DNA of 64,000 nt. Source: Nymphaea colorata (Eukaryota > Streptophyta > Magnoliopsida > Nymphaeales > Nymphaeaceae). Numbering within the stretch: the first letter of the stretch is position 1; each line of letters begins with the position of its first letter. The stretch covers positions 188,501 through 252,500 of the forward strand of contig NC_045139.1 in assembly GCF_008831285.2 (NCBI RefSeq), read 5' to 3'. Positions 25,584 through 37,900 of the stretch are shown piece after piece. A program made the translations under genes and the position numbers. The notes below the pieces were generated by a model. The model did no database searches, had not been told where the DNA came from, and saw only the letters and a program-made list of their open reading frames with translations.

Positions 25584-26917
25584 TCTTTCTGTCAACAAGG
25601 CAACCACACTATCTTTGTTGGTAAATGCTTTGGCTTTTTTCTTTGTTGGTAAATGCATTAGTTTCCTAATAAATTTTACAGATATATTGAACTGAAATTT
25701 CAAAATTTAATTTCATCAGCCTGATATTGGCCTACCGCTCATTTTGGGTGGGAAATGGCTCTGCTAAGAATATCTGTATTTTTAGAATTTGCCGATATCA
25801 GAATTCCGGATTGTTCCATTTGCATTACGGGGCATTTCATTTTCTTAGACAACTTCAATTTTGATATGGTGTGTGCTGGAGCATTTCCAGAGTTGGTCAA
25901 GAATAAAAGGCCCTGCATCTTTCGCAGTTAGGTACCTTATTTTCTAAGGGAAGGCGGTTTCTAGTTCCTACAAAAGGCTGACTTACCCATCCTTGATTTT
26001 CTATTGTACCGACTTTTTGGAAGTCATGACTTCAGTTACTACTCTTACAAGTTTGGTTGTCAATTGCCTCATTTGGAAGTTGGGTGTTCCCAAGATACTC
26101 CATTCAAATACACTCTATTGCTTTCAGTCCAGGGAAGGTAACGGTAAGGCTCTACGGTGAAGTTACTTTACTTACACAAGTCAAGCAGCGTCATAGGTTT
26201 GCACGCTGCTGCCCGCTGGAGCGCTTTATTCATGCTGTGCGATATTCTTTCATGAAGTATATATGTATAGGTTCTTGAGATGGAGGGCACTGGAAAATGT
26301 GGGAACCACCTTGAGCTCAACATAGATCAGGTCGTTTAGCCGCTTGATCAATATGATCAGATAGCAGCTGCATCATAGTTCTTCAGGAAACATCTGATGG
26401 AGTTAGACCCACAACCTTTGTTATTGAAGGAGTGGTTACGGCAAAAAAGAAAAGGGATCTACAATCAGATCCATGCACTGTTCATGTTCATATGGAATGG
26501 GTTCCGTTCCCATTCGGACCTTCCGTTCTGAAATTCTGAGAAGCGTAGGGTTTGCAGTGGGCAGCAAGCTGGCTTCAGCCGCCGGTTTATTGTCAACCGC
26601 ATGCTTACTAAACTCACGCCAAGAGCCAGCAGAACTGGGAGTGTGCCTCTGACAACATCACCAAGCCAGCCCCAACAAATCCCGCCATTTCTCCCTAACT
26701 TTCTCGTCCTTGACAGCCTCCAAGCATCCGAAGATCACCTTATTCTCGTTAGTTTCTCATCCACCATCTTCCTCCCAGATAACAATAGCCCAAGGGCTCC
26801 TACCTGCGGCAATTCCATCAGTTCCAGTCCCTAGTGAATGATGGAGATATGAATGCTAATATATGAATGTTGTAGGCACAATCCCTAACCCACAGCCAGT
26901 TGTAAGTGATTTCCACA

Positions 26918-27022
26918 GGGGTGGTTTGGCGGCATGAACAGTATGTTACTGTTCCATGTATGTGAGGCAGATTTGTAAAAGTGTTTTATCAATTATGGAC
27001 TGTTACTGTTGTCAAACACCCC
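26918..27022. mobile_element. Possible 105-bp MITE-like element
   Basis: Ends are imperfect inverted repeats: GGGGTGGTTTGGCGGCATGA at the left, and ACTGTTGTCAAACACCCC at the right, whose reverse complement begins GGGGTGTTTGACAACAGT. No clear target-site duplication is visible, so this is tentative. Confidence 0.35.
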
Positions 27023-28215
27023 AATAGTCTTTCAGCTAAGAGCTGCATGTCTTTCATTCTCTCCCTAGTCAAGGGAAAGGAAATGTTCCTCTCCGCAGCA
27101 TTGCTTGTTTTTACCTTTTCCATCATGCTGGAGGTTGCTTCTAAGTTTCCAGATGTCCCAAACCACGACAACAGAAATAGTTACTTTCCGCATATGTCCG
27201 GGGAACTATTCTTGAATTTGCAACAGAACCACCACTTAAGTCATCTGATCAAACTGAAGTTTGGAGCTCTCTTCACCCTAAAATGATTAGAGATCCTCCA
27301 CCAAATGCTCCATGTGAAAAAAGGGGTGCTTCTCACCTTCCACAGCCAATCTCGACAAGTAACATTGGGAGGCCATACTAAACCAGCACCATCATGGTTC
27401 CTCAACAAGATATGTAGCAACTACCATTTTTAGAGGAAGACAGCTATTCATGGAAAAGGGAAGTGTTTATTCTCATATTGCCTACTTCCAATGTGTTCCT
27501 TTGTGAATGTGAGAGTTCAAGTGGGTTTTCCATGTGCCTTACAAACTTCCCTTCGGTATCATTCAAGTTAAAATCTAATTTTTTATTAACATGCTTGGTT
27601 AACCTCAAGCCCAAGCCAAATCTTAGCTTGAGTTTAACAGAGTCGGGTTCGAGGTTTTTAAGGTCCTGGTTAACTAGAGCTCTCAAGCTTAAAAAGCTCG
27701 AGCTGGCTAACTAGAGCTCGAGCAGAGCTGTGGCTTAAGGTATTCCAGCTGAGTTTGACACGGCTCATGTTCAGCACTACTGTTCATGTTCATGTCATGC
27801 AATGGTTATCAAAGAATTGGCTGCCTTGCTTCTGCTTGCATCATTTATTGCTTATACTATTCTTTTTCAATTTGGTATCTTCCAAAAAAATGCATTTTTT
27901 TTAATGAGGAGCGCTGTGTTAGGTCCTCCTCAAACCTTGTTCGTTGTATCCGGCTCATTTAAAGCCTGAACTGTGGTGTCCAATAAATTGAATCATTGGA
28001 ATTATTGCGGGCAGTGAATTGATAGCGGTTTTCTTTTGGCCTGGGGCTCATGACGAAAGTACAAAGAATCCTAAACAGTCGCCTAGGGTTTTGTGATGAG
28101 GGCACAGTGCTCCTATCATAATATGATATCCTGATATTATGATTCTGTTAAAAGAAGACAAAAGTTGTGGCCTGCTGCCTTTGTGCGCTTTCGGCTACTG
28201 CCCGCCGCTCTCTCA

Positions 28216-28256
28216 CTAAGAAAAACCCATCTCTTTCTCTCTCTCTCTCTCTCTTC
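28216..28256. repeat. CT-rich simple repeat
   Basis: A run of CT units, interrupted once near the start. Confidence 0.85.
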
Positions 28257-28329
28257 CCCCCGTGTACAACAGAAAGTTGCGAGAAATTTTAGATGACAAT
28301 GGATGGAGTTATGTTCAATGTATTTTGTG

Positions 28330-28370
28330 TTATATATATATATATATATATATATAGATATATAACTGTA
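28330..28370. repeat. (TA)n microsatellite
   Basis: About 13 TA units, then a TAGATATATA variant. Confidence 0.95.
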
Positions 28371-28601
28371 GGTGCTACTGGTAGGTGACAATATGAGCTA
28401 TTGATCCTTTTCATATCAGCAATTAGCAATTGAAAGAAAATACAAAGAAAAAAGAGTGATGGGTATATTCATCTATCATTAATTCACACTTTTTTTGCTC
28501 TTATCTGGTTTTTCTTTCAACCACAAATTTAGAGGAGATCAACTGCTTATCTTCATTTGTGTAGCATCTAAATACTAGCACCTATTAGTTTTTCTCTCTG
28601 T

Positions 28602-28604
<3 letters not shown>

Positions 28605-28636
<32 letters not shown>
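28605..28636. repeat. (TA)n microsatellite
   Basis: About 16 TA units preceded by a short CT stretch. Confidence 0.95.
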
Positions 28637-28638
<2 letters not shown>

Positions 28639-29100
28639 ATTTTTGTTTTGTTTGTCACTAACCAACAAAAAACTAAAACCAAAATGGTATTCACTGAAAC
28701 AGTAAAAGGATGCACTACCATTTACCTCATTCCCTTCTATGGCTATTGTGATACCTAAATTCCGGTGACCAGCGCCAGACCTACCATTAGCATGCAGGTT
28801 CCTTTGTGGAAACAAGGGACCAGCACGAAGCCACGCCCTTTCTTCATGCTCAAACAGAGACAGTTGAAATTGAAACTAAAGAGTTGTTGATCTACTTCGT
28901 GATATCTAGGCATGGGAAAGACTTCTCCGGCCGGCAGCTTCGTATGTCCCGGGAAAAGGCTTTTAGTTAAAAGGAAGATACGGCTCAAAGAAACAGTGGC
29001 CGCAGTAGATGGAAAGAAGAGTTCGTTGCTTGTATTTTGCATTGTCTTGCTTCTCCACTGGGTTCATACATTCACCATGTTGGCTCCATAGTAGGTCAAC

Positions 29101-29282
29101 TAGGGATGGAGCCAGAAAATTTCAACAAAAGGGCATTAGTTATGCACCTTTTAGATTTTTAAGGGAAACCTGCATGTAAATTCAAAAATCAGACATAAAA
29201 TTTCAACATAAAATTAACCATTTTTTGTGGGACCGTGTGGGCAATTGCCCACACTAAGCCAACACCACCCTCCGCCCCTGCA
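29101..29282. mobile_element. Candidate non-autonomous DNA transposon (MITE-like)
   Basis: The left end reads TAGGGATGGAGCCAG. The right end reads CTCCGCCCCTGCA, whose reverse complement is TGCAGGGGCGGAG, so short imperfect terminal inverted repeats are present. The hexamer GTCAAC flanks both ends (29095-29100 and 29283-29288), as expected for a target-site duplication. The internal GGGCAATTGCCCACACTAAG-like sequence and the GGGGCGGAGCC end motif resemble a repeat common in plant genomes (from memory). About 180 bp and no coding capacity. Confidence 0.55.
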
Positions 29283-29944
29283 GTCAACCGTGAAATATGT
29301 ACGTTTATATAGACTCTATCATTATTCCCCAACTCTGTCCAGACTCCGAAGAACCGTGGAAGCTGTTAGTAACAACTGCCGATCAGATGCCAAACTCTGT
29401 CATTATGCTACAACTCAACTTTAGATCTCAGTCAAATTGAACTAAACGCATACCTAACTTTTATCAATTTTGCTCCAAATCAATGTTATATCTCTGTCAA
29501 ATTGAACCAAACGGTCAAATTTGGTTCTATATTATTCTCAAGAACTTCACAATGTTACTTCATCATCTGCTTGGCACTTACCAATCATGTACTTTACTAT
29601 CAAGAAATTCAGAAACGCTTATTTTGAGAGATTGAGGGTGTGTACCAAAGTTGTACCTTCGATCGAATTTTCCTTGTACGGGGTTCTTAGGGCAGATGGC
29701 AAATCAAAAGAAGCAAAAAGATCAGTTTAGGGTCAAAACTTTTGATATTAATCTTGAAACAAGCCTCATGTTTCTATTGACACAAGACAGACTTTCATCC
29801 GCCCAGGCCGGGCTGGGCCAAGGCTCGACAAAGTCGGGCTCGGGCTGGCCCAAAGCCTTTGGCAGCAGCCCAAGCCCGACCCGCTTAGTTATCGGCCTGA
29901 GCCAGACATCAACTTTACACTTATTGATTACCCGGTTCGATGTC

Positions 29945-29947
<3 letters not shown>

Positions 29948-29978
<31 letters not shown>
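29948..29978. repeat. (TA)n microsatellite
   Basis: About 15 TA units. Confidence 0.95.
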
Positions 29979-29981
<3 letters not shown>

Positions 29982-30771
29982 GACCCCTAAGCTTTTATAT
30001 CGGCCTAAGCTTTTATATCGGCCTGACTCGAATGTCTAATAGCCAGCCCAAGCCTGGTCCATCAGGAGCTGGCTACCGACTACCCATTGTTCTTGCCTAC
30101 CCTTAAAAAGGAGGGTGAACTTGTCAAAGCTCATGTCAACCCCTCCCCATGAACAATGGAAAAGAATTCTTTTAACTTCTTTCACTAGACTACATTCCTA
30201 TTGTTTAAACTATCATTTCTTTCCTTCCTAGGTTGAATGAAATTGTTTTTCAAACTCTTATGAGACTATTTTTATGAACAGTATGCTTTCTTTTTATAAA
30301 AAAATATTATTTTCTTTTTAAATGCATGAGCAAAAACTTCTCTAATTTTTGAGTCATTCTAAGGCCGACATGGCCTAATGCAAACGAAACTATACTTATC
30401 ATTTTTTAATATAGGAAACCCACATTTACAGTGTTCGATTGTTATTGATTGGCAACTGTAAAAGAAAACTTTAAGGCGTACCCAAAATTAGAAAGCATGG
30501 AATTTTTCTGAAGGTGTATCAAGAAATTACAAAGCATGGGATTTTCTTTTGGGGACTGAAGAGCGGCCGATAGCGTCCAAGCAGGGAAGAAGAAAGTTTT
30601 TCTTCCCCCAAAATAATTGCAGGGTTGGTGGGTGCTGAGTATGCTACGTTCTCGTATGACTTGGCCTGAGTTCGTCCCGCGGTCTAGGATTAGGAGGACG
30701 TGACTCGGGGTAGGGGCCGCAGGGGGGCGGTTCATCCCTCTCTCTCCCTTAATTTCTGTGACGCGAGTGTC

Positions 30772-30778
30772 TATATAA
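30772..30778 (+). promoter_or_regulatory. TATA box of the pfkB kinase gene
   Basis: TATATAA lies 70 bp upstream of the start codon at 30848, in a GC-rich setting where it stands out. Position is right for a transcription start near 30800 and a short leader. Confidence 0.6.
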
Positions 30779-30847
30779 GATCATCCGTTTTGTGCCGGGA
30801 GAGGCGGGGAGAGGAGACGCGAAGCTGCTCCTGAGAAGCTGGGGAGG

Positions 30848-33800
30848 ATGGGGGCAGAAGAATTCCCCTCCCTCCTGCCCAAGAAGGAAGGACAAACTCG
30901 GCCACTCGTGGTTGGCCTCCAGCCGTCCGCACTCCTCGATCACGTGGCCAGGGTGGACTGGGATCTGTTGGATTCCATTCCAGGCGACCGAGGAGGCTCC
31001 CAACAGGTAGTGTAGTAAGACTATCCCAAACGGAAGAACTGAACAAACCAAAACAGTGGTTGCCAATCCAACCAATGAGGCGTCTCTTGTATTCTTTCTT
31101 CTATACTTTGGGTTATATGGGCTTCCATTCTTCCCGCTGTTTCAATTTTATACGACTCACAAGTCACAAGGAAAGGTGAACAGAAATATATACCTCATAT
31201 CAGGATTGTTTCCGGAATATCATTTACTCTTTTCCAGCGTTCACATCCAGGACTTGAGTTTTATCTGCGGAGTGGGTGATAGAAGAGAAGAATTAGTGGT
31301 AGTAATAAGTTTCTGTTTGTTTGGTGGATGACTGTGCGGTGTTGATGTTTGGCTGTAGTTGGCTGATTAATTTTGGTCGAAGGGACTAACTTTGGTCCCG
31401 ATCTCGGAAATCCATGCGTGATGAATTTCCCTCTCTCTCTCTCTCTCTCTCTCCCTCTCTCCCTTTTTTTTTTCCTGGTTTGGTGAGGCGTTGCAGGCTC
31501 GCCTTCATGAGATTTCTGCAGTATTTATCGTTTATCTTTTTTATCTTTTTCGTCCTTTCCCCGTCTTGCGAATTCTGCAAGAGGAGGCTGAAGCCAGTGA
31601 GGCCCAGTTCTCAGGAGAGGCATTTGTAAACTGCATGCTCTTCCCTACACAAAGTTTTTTCTAAACTTCGAACCAAAGTTATTGCTTCGTTCTTCAGATT
31701 CTTATTTAGGAAGCAAAAACTGATGTTATTGCTTTACTTCGTAATCTTCAGTTTGAAAATAGTTTTCAACCAACAATTGACGCGCCTCGGTTTTACCTCA
31801 CTAGCTGTGTCATCATTTCCCCGGCGCAGTCTAGCGAATTATTGTACCGGAAACAACAAATATAACTCTTGCAAGGAAACAAAGAGAACCTTTTTGCAAC
31901 GAGTTTCGTTGATTATGAACCCTATACCATTCTATCTTCACAGTGATATTCTTATAGCTGAATACGCGTGTGCAGGATTAACCTACTTGCTTTTACTTTG
32001 TAGCAATGTATGAATACTCATTTAAATTTGGAAAAAAAAAGGACGAGATCAAAAGTTTCATTATGGAATGTCGTGCAGTCAGTCTTGGTTAAGCAGGTGC
32101 AAAGGCAAATGCCGTCTCGTAAATGCTCATGTTCTGATTTATCAGTCACGGGCATCACACCCATATGATGTTTGTGCCTGCGGTTTGTTTACAGGATCAT
32201 ATATCTTGAGATGGACTGCGCATTGTACTGATTGCTATCAGTGAGACTTTTGTTTATGTTAACGATTTATCCTTCTATCTTGAGGCTGTAACATCACGTC
32301 ATGTTCACATGCCAGTTGATTTTTTTTAATGGATCAGTGTCACCTTTTTATATCTTGTCCTCTTATTTGATCTTAATTATTATATCCGGTAGAATGGAGT
32401 ACACATGCTATTCCTTGTAGCCCCCTTAGTTTCTAGTTGCTGTCATTTATGGCCATCTCAACTTTGAGGTTCACGAAGTGAATTCATAGCTTTCGAGATG
32501 GGTATCTGGTTAATGAAGGTAATCATGGCATATTTGTTGCATATTTGCAGTTTAAATGGAAAATGAAACCTCATTGGGCCCATTAATCTACCTAAAGTAC
32601 CAGTCCTTTCCGGCTTTTGCTTTTCGCACACGATGTTGAAACTCAATTGATTTACACAATTATCTGGTGGACCAACAGGTGCAGATTGCAGAACTGGAAT
32701 ATATTCTGAGTGAAGTAAACACCCATATTCTTCCACTGCCTGAAGACGTCACTTCCATAAGGACAATAGCAGGTGGCAGTGTAGCCAACACTGTTCGTGG
32801 TTTATCTGCTGGATTTGGTATTTCATGTGCAATTGTTGGTGCATGCGGTGATGATGAGCAGGGAAAATTATTTGTATCTAACATGAGTTGTAATGGTGTG
32901 AATTTAACACGGTTGAGAATGAAAAAGGGGCCCACTGGTCAGGTTAGAAAAATTTCACAACTTGCTTTATTATGGTTTTAATGGATGTTTCTTCTCTTCT
33001 TCTCTCTTTGACAGACTGACTCTAAGAGTGTAAATGAATCACAGTGTGCATGCCTTGTGGATGCATTGGGTAACCGGACCATGAGGCCATGTCTATCCAG
33101 TGCAGTAAGGATTCAGGTGCTTCTGTGTTACTTGATCATCTGTAATGGAAATTCAGAAAGTTGTGTTATGAATTTGTCCTCTAATGTTTATTATTCTATT
33201 TGTCCAGGCTGACGAATTAACTAGAGAAGACTTAAGAGGTTCCAAGGTGGTTCCCCTTCTCGACTTTCATTTTTATCATCCATTTTTCTCTTCAAAATTA
33301 TTCAATTTCATTTTCGAGCAACCAGAGATTACAGATATGCTTTTGCTATTTGTGGACAATCAAAAAGGGAATGGATTTAGTATGGTGGCTTCTGTCCATC
33401 CCTTTGTGATGCTCGTCCCGTCTTACATTCTCTCTGTCCACCTCTTAGATGCTTCTTAAAGTTGTTTTCTTTAAGAACTCTGCGTTGCACATTTTGGTGG
33501 ATTATTTGAATAACTGATCAGTTTACTGTGTTCAGTGGCTGGTATTGAGATATGGGATTTTCAATTTAGAACTAATCCACACAGCTATTAGAATTGCAAA
33601 ACTGGAAGGAGTACTTGTGTCTATGGACTTGGCAAGTTTTGAGGTGAATCTCCAGAAATCTTCCATTTATATTTTTGATTCATTTCATCTAATTATAAAA
33701 AGATCATCCTTAAATTGGTACAGTAGAATTGATCAATTATTCATAATGTTTCAACTGTTAGATGGTTCGTGACTATAAGGCACATCTTCTACATTTGTTG

Positions 33801-34967
33801 GAGAATGGAATGGTTGACCTCTGTTTTGCTAATGAAGATGAAGCCCGAGAATTAATGAGGTAAACTTTGCTAAAAGCTGTCTCTGGTTATTTGCCAAACT
33901 TGCGATGTGATGCCAATAGGTGATATAGAGACGAATAGCTCCTCTAGATTTCATGTACCTCCTCTCTCAAGCATGTTTCCACTGGATATTCAGGGGTAAG
34001 GCACAGACAGATGCAGAAGCTGCTCTAAATTTTTTGGCTGCAAATTGCCAGTGGGCGGTGGTGACATTAGGTCCTAAAGGATGCATAGCTAAACACGGCA
34101 AGGAGGTCAGTAAAAATTTGTTACTTGGGAATTCATGCGCTTCATGATAGATGGATTTGGGTGGTGGGCAGCTCACCAACGAGGAGCTTATTATGAATGT
34201 AATCTACTTAATGAATCTGGTGTGAAAATTTTTATTGTTGTGCCAGATCCGATTCCAACCTGGCCTCTAATATGTGTAGCTTGCCCGCATTGTCCCACCA
34301 TTTGTAACCTAGTATAACCTCAGGTCCTCATATTGATACAATAGTACAATATTTATGTAGCAATATTTCTTGAAAGGGCGAACTCAGTTATTCTGCGTAT
34401 TGTTTTCTGCCAAGGCTAAAGCCCAAAGAGCAATTTTTTCTTTCAAAGAAGATATTACCATTTGTTTCCAGTGATTAGTTACTTTTCTAAAAGTTGTTTG
34501 AGCACAATTCTCTTCAGAATAATCAAATTATGCTTTTGTTCTTTAAGAAGCTTCTGAAACTTGAGAACCGAATTTCCTGCTCCTGAAAATTTATGTCAAA
34601 TTAGGTATTCTTTAAAATTCACATGTACGTACATGCACTGCTTTTAGCTTTTGTAGATGGTGTCCAGATTGTTGATAAGATTTTCCAGTTTCTGAAAGTC
34701 ATTGGATACTGTTAGGTTGTCCGAGTTGGAGCTGTAGGGGAAACACAAGCAACTGATGCTACTGGAGCCGGGGATCTTTTTGCCAGCGGGTTCTTGTATG
34801 GCATGGTCAAGGGACTCTCTCTCGAAGAATGCTGCAAAGCAGGTGTTTGCAGTGGTGGATCTGTGATCCGAGATCTTGGTGGTGAGGTGAGACCCGAGAA
34901 CTGGCGATGGATGTTCCAGCAGATGCACTTACAGGGCCTTTCAGTTCCTGATCTCATGAAGAATTAA
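30848..34967 (+). CDS. pfkB/ribokinase-like carbohydrate kinase family protein
   Basis: Ribokinase-superfamily sugar or nucleoside kinase; the substrate of this plant subgroup is not known to me. Eight exons, 30848..31006, 32679..32942, 33045..33116, 33208..33246, 33536..33643, 33762..33859, 33994..34105 and 34716..34967, give 1104 nt and 367 residues. The N-terminal substrate-binding signature TIAGGSVANTVRG is at about 82-94, then GACGDDEQG, then the ATP-side VVTLGPKG at about 269-276. The pfkB signature 2, DATGAGDLFASGF, starts at 298; D304 is the expected catalytic base, so the enzyme looks competent. The start ATG has MGAEEFPSLLPKKEG and follows a TATA box. It resembles Arabidopsis At1g19600 (from memory), whose neighbour is also a gamma carbonic anhydrase. 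Exon 3 has a second in-frame acceptor 30 nt upstream. Confidence 0.93.
31429..31460. repeat. (CT)n microsatellite in pfkB intron 1
   Basis: A CT run with one interruption. Confidence 0.9.
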
Positions 34968-37900
34968 ACAGAATGACAGGAGGAGAACTAATGCATATGT
35001 TCGTTTCAGCTGAGCTATTTGTTATGGTTTCGGCAGAGGGCAGAGCCATTTTTGGGGTCGTCTAACTTAAGCTACCGAGAGGTGCTATGTCAGGCTTGGG
35101 TATTCTCTTTAATATTTTTTGCACTCCATTGATTGTTACGAAAGCATATTGTGTTTTTGTCTTTGCTTTTGACATCTAAGCGTCTGGGCGGATGTAACTC
35201 TTGTTTCAAAGGTAGGAATGCAATGCTTTCTTTTATGTTTGAGCACCATTTTGTGGTATAGCCTATTAGAATATAGAATGTTAATGCAAAGGGCCAAGCT
35301 GCCGAGGCAGTGAGACCTTTTTTTAGGTCAAACTCTCGATTATTTGCTTGTAACCAGCCATCTTTCCGATCGAATAGCATGATCATGTGCCCACTAGAAA
35401 TTGCCCTCGCTAGTCGCCATCAACCATAATAACCTTGCCAGATGGGGGCGGATTATCGTTTGGGCTTCACTCTTAAATTTTGTGGAAGAGATCAGATCAA
35501 TTATAAGTAACTGGGAAAACAAGGAGATTGTTGAAGCACCAACTACCTTCCCTCTCTCTCTCTCTCTACCATTTGCTCTACCAAATAAAGAGTGGACTAT
35601 CCGCTATTTACAGGGCAACGAGCTTGATTCTTCTGAAAGCCGCCTCGAACCCTTTCTTTATCAAGAACTAACAAAACAGGAACTAACTGATTAGGAGAAA
35701 AATCTGCCAATAAAGTAGAAAAATTAAAGTATTCTTCTGGGGAGGAAGAAGCCTCATTGCCTAATCGATCTTAACCAAGAAATCAACTTCAGATACGTTT
35801 CTATCAATTCTCTGAGCAGAAGAGGAAAAGAAAAAAAAGGAACCAACAACAGCTATTCTCTCAGCATAAAATTAAAAATGAGAACGAATCAAGAAATGAA
35901 CGGCTGTCCAGAATGCTCTTGATGGTACAAGGTTCAGAAGGGGAAAGACAACAGAAAAAATGGGTTCGGGAGAAATTTATGAAGCACGCATGACAAGTGA
36001 GCATGGCAATAATTGTTCTCTCGAAACAAACAATAACCATCCTCCTTTGCCGGCCAGTTGCAGGGTGCGTGACTGTGTACACCGTATGTGATCCTAGCTT
36101 TTCTAGAGAATCTGGGTGACGGAAGAACAGCCATGTGAGTGCCCAGACAGCTTCCTGTCTGCTACCACCAGTCACCTGCCGACTCTCAGTTCGAAATACC
36201 AACTTGCAGAACACATGCGTCAGCACCTATAAAAGAGGTGGTCCACCTTTCCACCTTTCCTCTCCTATCATGCAGTGTTCATACCTTATTAAACAAAATC
36301 ATAGTTCATAACAAATCCTTCAGGAATATGATTCATAAATACACAGAGGAAACAAAAACGGAGAAGAATTTGAGCCGAAAAGTAAATGCATTTCGAAGCC
36401 CACGATCACACCCCCAAGGTCCAATTTAGTGCTCTACAAATATAGCCCCCCCCCCCCCACCCCCATATAAAGTAAACAGCGGTAGTATGCATGATTTGGT
36501 TCAGTAACCACCATGACCATGTTATATGATTGGCCCTGCAATATTTTATTCTTCATGCAGCGCAATTGACGTCTATGCAGTCCAATCGTTGCCTAAGGGA
36601 CAAAAAGAAAAAGCCTGATCCTTGCTAAGACGAAAAGTAGGTAGCTCTCCCCTACTTTTTTATTGCCAATTCAGGAGTACAGAATATCTGAAACATCGAC
36701 GCATTATGTTGTCTGGGCATCCGATTCCCTATTCCTCCATAGTAGTCGACGAGACAAGTAAAAGACCATAATTCTCTCAGTAGAGAGAGAATTGATCTGA
36801 CTTTCCGTTGAAGGAATTTTAATGCCGATCTCCCATAGCACATTAGTGTAATTACTTTTTAATATATGAGCAGAAGAGCTTTTAGGAAAATATGATCACC
36901 ATTTATGTGGATTCTCTTGATTTGAACATTCGCCAATACATCAAAGTGGAAAATTACAGCATGGGCACTGAAAGCCATATAGCCCACGACAGAAGCCGAT
37001 CAATCAACTTCACATAATTTATGTACCTGTCAAAATTTTCTTTTAGCGTGACTTGAAGAAAACAATGATACATGTTGGTAGCTCCTCATTTTTCCAGTTG
37101 CCAAACTGTGGCTGGTGTCGGGAAATTCAAGAACGTGAGCATGCATAGTTAACCGCCGTTCATGTTGTAAATGTCTGGAATACGGAACTGAATCGAGTAG
37201 TCTACGGTTTGGTTCCGTTTGTGCGATGCTATTCACAAGTCAGTTCAAAATGATATTGAGTTGAACCCAATCTGACTCAACTGTTTGAAAACACGGAAGC
37301 AGAAGAACTTGATAGCTTACATCCACGGGAGAAGGGGCGCACAGTATTTCACTCACACCAATTCCAGGAATGACAGGGAGCCAAATACAGCTGGGTACAA
37401 GATCAAGATGGAAAGAGACAAGGATAAGGATTCACTCGATCCTCATAACAAAATGTTACATACCCCTTTCTATTCCAAAAAAAAATGCTGCAATCGTGAG
37501 ACTTCCTTACCGTTGTAAATGGCAACTGCCAACTTCACCAAAAAACTCGAAGTCTCGAACATCAACATGGCAGGTGAGTCATGTATGTGCAAAACAGATT
37601 GTTTTAGGTCATGTCATCTTATCAACGAGCTATCAAGAACTACCATCCAAACTCATGAGTTACATAGGAAACCGTCATTTCAAGCTCAGTTGGGCCCATA
37701 TGATCTCATGATTGCTATATCAGATTGGTACCTTACAAGCTCCAGCCCGACTCAAGTTTAAGCCTTGCTTTTTCTCCAAGTTGAAGAATTCATAAACCAG
37801 GCCTGAATAAACATATTACCTATTTGAACGACTCCTGTCGAGATTAAACCGGTCTGGACTTTGATCTATTGAATAAGTTGACAATTAGAGGTTAAACATA

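Larger units (their letters stand above)
25584..30847. other. Repeat-rich intergenic region between the gamma carbonic anhydrase and pfkB kinase genes
   Basis: The left end contains the gamma carbonic anhydrase 3'UTR. The rest has no recognisable gene. It holds two candidate non-autonomous DNA transposons (26918-27022 and 29101-29282), three long (TA)n tracts, and degenerate GGGCTCGGGC/AGCTCGAGCT-rich stretches near 27640-27730 and 29800-30080 that look like old repeat DNA. An 18-bp unit (TAAGCTTTTATATCGGCC) occurs twice in tandem at about 29987-30023. Confidence 0.55.
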
